Source: Rhexocercosporidium sp. MPI-PUGE-AT-0058 (taxonomy: Eukaryota > Ascomycota > Leotiomycetes > Helotiales). Taken from it: a stretch of 64,000 bases of DNA. The stretch's first letter is position 1, and each line of letters opens with the position of its first letter. This document shows positions 56,717 to 64,000 of this stretch, one piece after another. Made by a program: the position numbers and the translations under genes. Below the pieces are notes generated by a model. It made no database searches, was not told where the DNA came from, and saw nothing but the letters and a program-made list of their open reading frames with translations. The stretch is taken from the NCBI GenBank assembly GCA_020746875.1, contig JAGTJL010000003.1, forward strand, positions 2,108,001 through 2,172,000, in the 5' to 3' direction.

Positions 56717-59700
56717 ATGACGACCTCGTTGGCAGCTCAGCTGTCCGCAATTGCCGCGAATTCCGAAAATTCTCTGAATCTCAAGGCGCAAAAGGCCAAA
56801 CATTCCAAGTCGTTGATCTTCGAACCCAGGATAGCTGCCTCGCAGAGCTTCGACACAATATACACATTATGCCACGAAGGCTTCCAGGAATTATGTCTTT
56901 TAGATGGGAGATTTCTGGAGTTTCAGAGGGATATCTTCAGCGAGCAAAGTCAAGAAGAGGACCGGACACAAATGACTGCTGTGCAAAACTCGGAACTCGA
57001 TAAGAGGATAGAAGCATTTTTGGGATTGGTTGGGGGGCGATTGAGATTGACCCCAGGAATCAAAGCTGTGGAATGGCTTGTGCGGAGATTCAGGTGAGTT
57101 ACGAGGCAATGTATTTGCGGAGGGCTATGTTGACATTCTCTGCAGAATCCATGAACGAAACACCTCGTTTATCCTTCTGACTTTCCTTCCATACCACACC
57201 CTCCCAATCTTCACCACACTTCTTTCAATTTTACCAGAAAAAGTGCCACAGGAATACAAATTTCTCCAACCATACATGCGGTCCTTGACATCGCCTCCCA
57301 GACATACAATCGTCCAAATAGCAACGAATTCTATCCCCTTCGCATCAGCTCTTAATAGCTATGTATTACGGATATGCCAAGCTCGACAAAACTACCAGGC
57401 ACTTCTGGCGTTCTGGGCTGGCATCATGACTGAAGCTGTGGCAGGAATGATGGACAAATCTCGATCAGGCAGGCAAGGCGTTCAGCTGCAGAATGAACAG
57501 GAAATTATATTGAGACTGCTTCCAACACTTAACGAAGGTCTGGCTATGAAGAGGGCCCCTGATCTCCGTGTAGGGTGCTACATGATTCTCTCCATCATGG
57601 CCTCGAAAGGTGGACTGGATGACAAATTGTTATCAGCCATGATGGAGGCGGTCGTTCTAGGATGGACGGAGGAAACTACTGTGCCAGGACTTGTCTGCCT
57701 TTCTATACTAGCGCAACATCGAAGCGCAAAGCAAACATTGAAAAGGGTCACCAAGGAGCTACTAAAGGTCCCAAACCTGCCCAATCTTCTTACCGAGCTT
57801 TCGAAGCAACGAAGAGTGGACAAGCTTGCCAATGGCTTCTGTGTTGCGCTCGTGGAACGAGTGCGCAAATCCTCGGAGGTTGCCCATCTTTCGACCATTC
57901 GCCAACTGCTTGAGCAAGAGCTGCTAAGCGATGCCCAGGCTGCTTTGGTTGTCAAGACGCTCATTCTAGTCGCGCATGAAATTAATGCCACATCTGTGTC
58001 CCATCAAGACATGCGGTCGCATCTTGCCTCACTGTTAGTGTCTCTAACACAGCTCTCTGGACACATGGGCTTTGTGGTTCGGGGTGTACTAGGAGATACG
58101 GATGTTGACATGGATGAGTTGGAGCTGAAACTTCAAACCACCCTTAGAAGTATTGAAGCACCCCCCTCGCCATCAGGTGATGTTGTGATGGAAGATGTAA
58201 GCATCAGTCCAGCCGGCACTCCCAACCTCTCGGCCATTCTTGATACGTTGCCCAAGAAAACGGTCAACGAAACTACCTTCTTGTCCCATGGCTGCTCTCA
58301 TATATATCCAGACTTATGCCGAGCTTTCATTGCCTCTGCATCTAATGCTGTTGATCTTAATACTTTCGACGAAGTCCCAATTCTGCGACGAGAAGCTGCT
58401 CTGGAAGATACCATTTATCTCAGCTTCTACATGAGGACTTGGTCCGGCCCATACCCAGTCACAGCGAGAGCCTCGGCTCTCCAGATGGCCACTCGTTGTG
58501 TCTCAGGCTGCAAGATCTCAACGGTTGACTTCCAAGCAGTTCTTCCTTATGCGATTGCAGCATTGGGTGACCCTGCAACCAAGGTCCGTCGTGCGGCCGC
58601 AGAACTGCTCAGCGCTATAAGTAAAGCACTCCCTTCTGTCCCAGAAGCAAAGAAAAAGGCAGCGAGCAAACCAAAGCGTTGGGCATCAGAAGATCTTTAT
58701 GGCCCTGGACCGAACACCGAGGAACTGGCTTGGCTTCCCACAGACATTGTCGCTCGGTTGCTCAGCGAGGTAATCGTCCCAGGTCTCGAAGAATGCGTAC
58801 TCGACCGGAAACGTATCGAATCTATCATTGAAAAGTCGCTCAACAGCGCTCGGAATTCAGAAACACCCAAGAAGCAGGAGGTCGGAAGGCTGCCACAAAC
58901 TGCTCGACTTTCTGTCTTGAATTTCCTTGCTAGTCACGTTGTCTACACCCCATTATTTTCCGTGAAGCTACGATTACTTGCGTCGCTGAACCAGGTTCGT
59001 AGCATAGCAGGGACGACGAGAACGAAAGCTTTACTACCGGCCCTTCAACAATGGGCTGAGTTGCCAGCCTCAGAGGCCTCGCGGCATTGCCAAGAAGAGC
59101 AAGTCGACGTTGCACAGCTTGATGATCGACTGCTCGCGACAGTCGCGGCGAATGACAAGGAGGGTCTTCAATACTTGGCCAACATTATCAGTGGGGAGAT
59201 AGTTTCCACTCGACCGGCATTCTTGGACGCTGTTTTTAGGAGACTAAGATCTATGTGGTCATCCTTGAAAGGAGATACTCGACTCAGTACGGCTCAAATG
59301 TTGATGGATGCGGCGCAGTCCTCACCTGAGGAAGGTGATAAATCTCGAGAATCGTTAACAGCCGGATCTGCGGACTTGCTACGCACAGCGACACTCTCAA
59401 CTGATATCTTACTATGCTTTCTGAACCAGCTTCCGACAGCCGCAATGCTAGCAGACAAACCACCAGCAACGAAAAGGCGGAGAACAAGCCATGGAGAAGT
59501 GGCCAGGACACCGCTTCAAGACTCGAAACAGCTCACTGCCGCCATCAAGAAAGTTACTTTCGTTTTGCAGCTCATTGATAGCTCCGGGCCTGGCAAACAC
59601 CCTGAGCTTCTCCGAGGGTTATTCAACGTATTGGCCGAACTGCAGCACTTCAAAGCTCAGGTATCGTCGGAGCTGGCTTACCTACAAGGATTGGTTTTGG

Positions 59701-62234
59701 GTAGTCTTCTTGTGATCCTCAAGGCCCACAAGCTAGACCCAAGTATTCAATTAGATCGTTCCGCCATCCGAGCCGACTTACTTGTCGACTGTGTGCAGAA
59801 GACGACCAGTCCTCAGGTTCAAAACGCAGCCTTACTGCTCATCGCATCTCTCGCAGATAGCGCGCCTGAGCTTGTCCTTCACAGTGTTATGCCGATTTTC
59901 ACTTTCATGGGTAGCTCGGTGTTGAGACAGAACGATGAATACTCTGCACATGTCATCAGCCAAACCATTCGCGAGGTTATTCCACCTCTGATTTCGTCCC
60001 TGCGAAAAGAAAAAGGAAATCCAGTCACAGGTGCCGCTGAGCTACTCTTGAGCTTCATCGCAGCGTACGAGCATGTTCCTCCTCATCGAAGAAAGGGTCT
60101 TTTCTCTTCCCTGGTTCAGACTTTAGGTGCCGAGGATTTCTTGTTCGCCCTACTGGCGATGCTTGTTGACAAGTACGGCGTCAATGACAACATCAAGTCT
60201 TTTGCCTCTGAATTGACTGGTTCATTTCAAGTTGAAGTCCAGCTACAATCAGTTGTCAAGTACCTAGACTTGGTCGCAGATGTGTTGAAGCCCAAGCCAT
60301 CATATTCTTATGTATTACTAGGCACGTATGAAGACGGAGACTCGGATCCTCATCGAATCGCTCTCGATGAACTAACTCTGCTATCACATCTTCTCTCCCA
60401 AAAGCGGTTGATTTCTCAGACCGGGAAAATTCTCAATCGTGACGACATGGATGCTGCCAGAATTAGGGATCTTTACTCGACTCTGCTAGAGAGCATCTTG
60501 GCTCTAGCAGATACCCTGAAGGATCAGAAGCGCTTGCACAATGCTTGCGGTGATGTCTTGGAGAGTCTTCTCGGACTGTTATCGACCAGCGAATTTATCA
60601 AGTCTGTCGAGGGCTTGCTGGACAGACCCAACGAAGCATTGCGCCGCAAAGTACTCCGATCTTTGGAGGTTCGCATCGACCAAGAAAGCCCATCGGATGC
60701 TGTCTCGAGAGTTGCAATGCTCAGCTTCCTACCGCAACTCACGGCAATCATTCGCGAATCCAAGGATGTTTTGTACAAGCACACTGCTGTTGGTTGCGTC
60801 GACAAGATCTCCGAGAAGTATGGGAAGAAGGATTTGGAGGCCGTTTCGGCCGCTGCCGAAACCATTGCGAGTGCTCACTGCCTCGGCCAGTCAGACAGCC
60901 GCCTCAGGGTCATGGCCCTGCTGTGCCTTTCTTCGTTGGTCGAGATTTTGAGAGAAGGCATTGTTTCGGTTCTCCCAGTCGCGATACCTAAAGCCTTGGA
61001 ATACATGGAGTCGAGTGTGCTGGCAAATGACGAAGCCCAGAAACTGCACAGCGCGGGATACGCGTTCATGAGTGCTCTTGCCCATCACTTACCGTACATG
61101 GTCTCCGGAGCGTATTTGGACAAGCTTCTTGAGATTTCAAACATTTCTGCCGAAGCCGATCTTGACGATGAAGCTGACGAAAGTCGGACACAATGTTTGC
61201 AGCTCGTGGCAAAGCAAGTTGATGCCAAGAGTATGTTCGGCGCCTTGGAGAAGGATTGGTCGCGAGCCTCAACCGTGGGAGCTTTGGTTAGTACTAGATG
61301 CTACAATGTTGGAAATCCTACTAACATTGAACAGGCGCTTCATGAGTATCTCGAAGTTCTTAGCATTGCGGTTGATAAGCATCCGAAGACTGTGGTCACC
61401 AAATATTCTCCAATCCTGGCCAAGATATTCCAGAACGCATTCGATCTCCGGAGACAGTGGACAATATCTGCTGACGAACGGTTTACAGCCGAAGCCATAT
61501 CCGAGATCGAGGTAGAGGTCAATGAAGTCGCTATCAAGATGATATACAAGTTCAACGATGCAACCTTCAGACCCATATTCTCCAACCTCATCGAATGGGC
61601 GTCGGCATTGCCCAAAAAGGACAAGGCCGGTCGGGCCTTACGACTACAGAGCATATACGGATTCATGGCAGTATTCTTCGAGAACCTTAAATCCATCGTC
61701 ACTAATTACGCAACCTACCTACTTGACAATGCTGTTGAGATCCTAGGAGCCGTGGATCCAAAGGATGAAGTTTCGCGAGAGTTGTGGTCCAGAGTCCTTC
61801 GAACTTTGACGAAATGTTTCGAGCATGACCAGGACGATTTCTGGCAATCGCCGTCTCACTTTACAGTAGTGGCGCCTGTTCTTTGCGAGCAGTTCAAGAA
61901 TGCGGCAAGCTTGCCACTCGTACCTGATCTTATTCCTGCTGTTGTTGAGCTTGCTGCCGCAGCAGATTCATCCGATCACCACAAAGATCTCAACGGAGCA
62001 ATTCTCAAGCACATGCGTTCCGAGACCGCCAGCGTCAGGCTAGTAGCAGTTAGATGTGAGCAAGAACTTACCGACAGACTAGGCGAGGAGTGGCTGTCTA
62101 TGCTTCCGGAGATGTTACCCTTCATTAGCGAGCTGCAGGAAGATGACGATGACGTGGTGGAGAAGGAGACACATCGCTGGATAGTCAAGATTGAGGGTGT
62201 CCTCGGAGAAAGCCTGGACTCTATGCTTCAATAG
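56717..62234 (+). CDS. utp10: UTP10, U3 snoRNP/SSU processome HEAT-repeat protein
   Basis: A nucleolar scaffold of the t-UTP subcomplex, needed for 18S rRNA processing and rDNA transcription. 1805 residues from exons 56717-57093, 57146-61286 and 61335-62234, near the usual length for the family. The N terminus MTTSLAAQLSAIAANSENSL and LNLKAQKAKHSKSLIFEP is typical. Alpha-helical HEAT repeats run throughout, with the U3 snoRNP10 domain near residues 230-350 and the BP28 C-terminal domain near 1490-1640 (FRPIFSNLIEWASALP; KAGRALRLQSIYGFMAVFFE). The end is acidic (SELQEDDDDVVEKETHRWIV). The 48-nt intron at 61287-61334 (GTTAGT, TACTAAC branch, CAG) keeps the frame and has no stop, so it is easily missed. 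Confidence 0.93.
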
Positions 62235-63035
62235 ATTGGAGATGGGGAGCATTGTAAATACCTGCTTGGCCTGTTTAAAAAACAGAAGAATGGACCTTGG
62301 AATAAAAGTAGATACTTCCATCCAGGACTACCCGTGCATTTCGATCGTATGATTGTGATAAAAAGCAAAGCACGCACAAGCCAATGTGTCATGGCAATTG
62401 TGCAGGGGACCTGTTTTCCTTAACAACGCAGAAGGAACCGGAGATATATTAGGGGATCCTATCCAATTAGTCCTTCCACGTGTGTTCTCAAGGCCAATGG
62501 TCTAGATGGTGTCGACAACCCGCAAGGTGTGATGGGCGTGCAGCATTTTGAGAGGGGATTAATGTGGGCAGGGACGCGCCTGCGTGGATACATGCAACCC
62601 CAATTTCAAATAAGAAGCAGCTATCATCACTTGCAATGGGTTCTGGGCTTCATCGACGAGCTGTAGTACCTAGAGATATTTATAGCTCTAAAGGCACCTC
62701 TTTCCATGTCTCGGCGCTAGAGGATATTGAGTTGGAGACTAATGGGGGAGGCTCGATCAAGGTGGCCAAAATACTCATGACGGTAGCACATTCTCGGCCA
62801 TTTTAAAATACTAAAAATTATGTGCTCCTATCATACAGTCACTCAAAATAATTACGCAGCAACGAACAGACGAAGAGGAGGAATGAGATATCAATTCAGG
62901 CAGCGGTAGTCATGTGATGCCCCGTACAGAGAAACGCGCCAAGCCAATCGCCCCGCGTCGAAGTCGCGTCGTCAAACTGCAACATTCAAACACTCTACAT
63001 CGAGCATCGAGCATCGAGTCACTTTAGAGACCACG
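62235..63035. other. Intergenic, tandem genes
   Basis: The UTP10 3' flank and the RDH54-type gene promoter. catcgag is repeated three times at 62998-63019. The open frame 62564-62806 has no family resemblance. Confidence 0.5.
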
Positions 63036-64000
63036 ATGTTCAAGCCATTCAAACCACCGGCTCTCAAGGTCTCAAATAGACCAGCCTCGAACGATGACAG
63101 CGTGCCCGACTCTCCACCGCCACCAGCGAAGAGACGGAAGTTACTTGTTCATGTCATTGAAGACTCTCCACCAAAGGCCATTGCACCAGTATCGTCCGGT
63201 GTGCTTGCTCCAAGAAAACCATTGATACCTGTCAAGAATCCGATTGAAGCAACACCTGTTGCTGAATCCTCTTCCGACTGCCCTCAGAACTATTATCAAG
63301 TGCTTTGGTGAGATGGATTCTACTTGTTTGTAGCTCCCGCTAACAGATCGCGCTCTGTAGGCGGAAGTATACCACGAAGAAGCACAAAACTTGGGATGGA
63401 GATGGAGTCCTATCGGTTTACGGCGGATATGCTCACTTGCAAGATATTTCGGGACGAGAGATGGGCAGGTGCATGTTCAAAGATCCGCTTCTCCCTGGCA
63501 GTACTTTGAGTATTGGGGGAAAGGATATTGAAGTCGATTCGGTCATCAGCAAGGCAGACTTCCTAGCTGGGAAACCATTTCTCAACAACACTGCCCAACG
63601 GACCTCGAATCCTTCTGCGACCCTTCCCAAAGCACCTATTGCGTTGCCGAAGGGAAAGATGCCCTTGTTAGGCAAGAAAAAGGAGGATTTAGGGCTTGAG
63701 GAGATTCCTGCCCAGAATTTTTACGCCACCCACAAGAACGACGCTATGAAGACACAGTTCAAGAATCCTCTTTTATCGACAACCGTCATGCCGCAAAATC
63801 AAAATGGGTCGCCGACGCCTCGCCACGATCCCAATGCCAAAGGAGCACTCGTGATGAAGAGACCGAAGGATTGTCCTAAAGGGAAACAGCTCGTGGATGT
63901 CGTGCTTGATCCATTCCTTGGCCGGCACCTTCTTGATCATCAGCGTGAAGGAATTCAGTTCCTTTACGAATGTGTTAGTATGTGGACATTCTTGCCTGAT
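63036..64000 (+). CDS. rdh54: RDH54/RAD54B-type SNF2 translocase, 5' part
   Basis: Only the start is in the window: exons 63036-63307 and 63361-63977, then a GTATGT donor. The gene runs off the edge. The first part has the DUF2439 domain (about residues 85-145; NYYQVLWRKYTTKKHKTWDG, GVLSVYGGYAHLQDISGREM) seen in Rdh54/Tid1 of fungi. The first helicase region begins with DPFLGRHLLDHQREGIQFLY. Rdh54 removes Rad51/Dmc1 from undamaged duplex DNA and helps strand exchange between homologues. Before the first domain there is a likely nuclear signal (PAKRRKLL). The ATPase motifs lie outside the window. Confidence 0.9.

Noticed and set aside
1..64000. CRISPR arrays, operons, riboswitches, bacterial or phage genes
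   Set aside because: None seen; gene structure is eukaryotic throughout.

Overview
The window is nuclear DNA of a filamentous ascomycete (Pezizomycotina). Genes carry many short GT-AG introns (about 44-116 nt), and the gene set includes Zn2Cys6 regulators, COP9 subunit 1, NRDE-2, a KNH-like wall protein and an RDH54-type helicase. The class cannot be fixed from the sequence alone. Exon joins below were worked out by hand from splice signals, reading frame and family conservation.

Layout. 1-12.9 kb is an unstable accessory stretch. It holds a Zn2Cys6 regulator (2-2242), a dead GH78-type rhamnosidase gene (2935-4675), a dead gene with a fungal N-terminal domain and an SH3 domain (6793-8429), a small wall/membrane glycoprotein (10230-11006), and repeats including a TA-flanked MITE (12418-12646), a 40-nt perfect inverted repeat (12256-12418) and two copies of a 115-bp repeat in opposite orientation. 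12.9-40 kb is mixed metabolic and cellular: a Gfo/Idh/MocA oxidoreductase, an ELO fatty-acid elongase, an S10 serine carboxypeptidase, cyclin H, a BTB protein with a frameshift at a G7 tract, an amidohydrolase/decarboxylase, an F-box relic, a small secreted protein, Hsp104, the mL67/Mhr1 mitochondrial protein and a P-loop sulfotransferase-like protein. A gene-free 4.2-kb region (39676-43908) full of short tandem repeats precedes a 944-residue Zn2Cys6 regulator.

47.2-64 kb is compact housekeeping: CSN1, a large unrecognised membrane protein, NRDE-2 and UTP10 from a 298-bp divergent promoter, and the start of an RDH54/RAD54B-type SNF2 translocase that runs off the end.

I see no obvious biosynthetic cluster and no clearly new multi-gene system. 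The points most worth following are the decayed island with its repeats, two frameshifts in otherwise intact genes (G7 in the BTB gene, a G4 near the NRDE-2 C terminus), a GC-AG intron in NRDE-2, three stop-free 3n introns, an extended loop in a Zn2Cys6 domain, Asn-Gly repeat tracts in two unrelated enzymes, and the very long repeat-rich upstream region of the 944-residue regulator.
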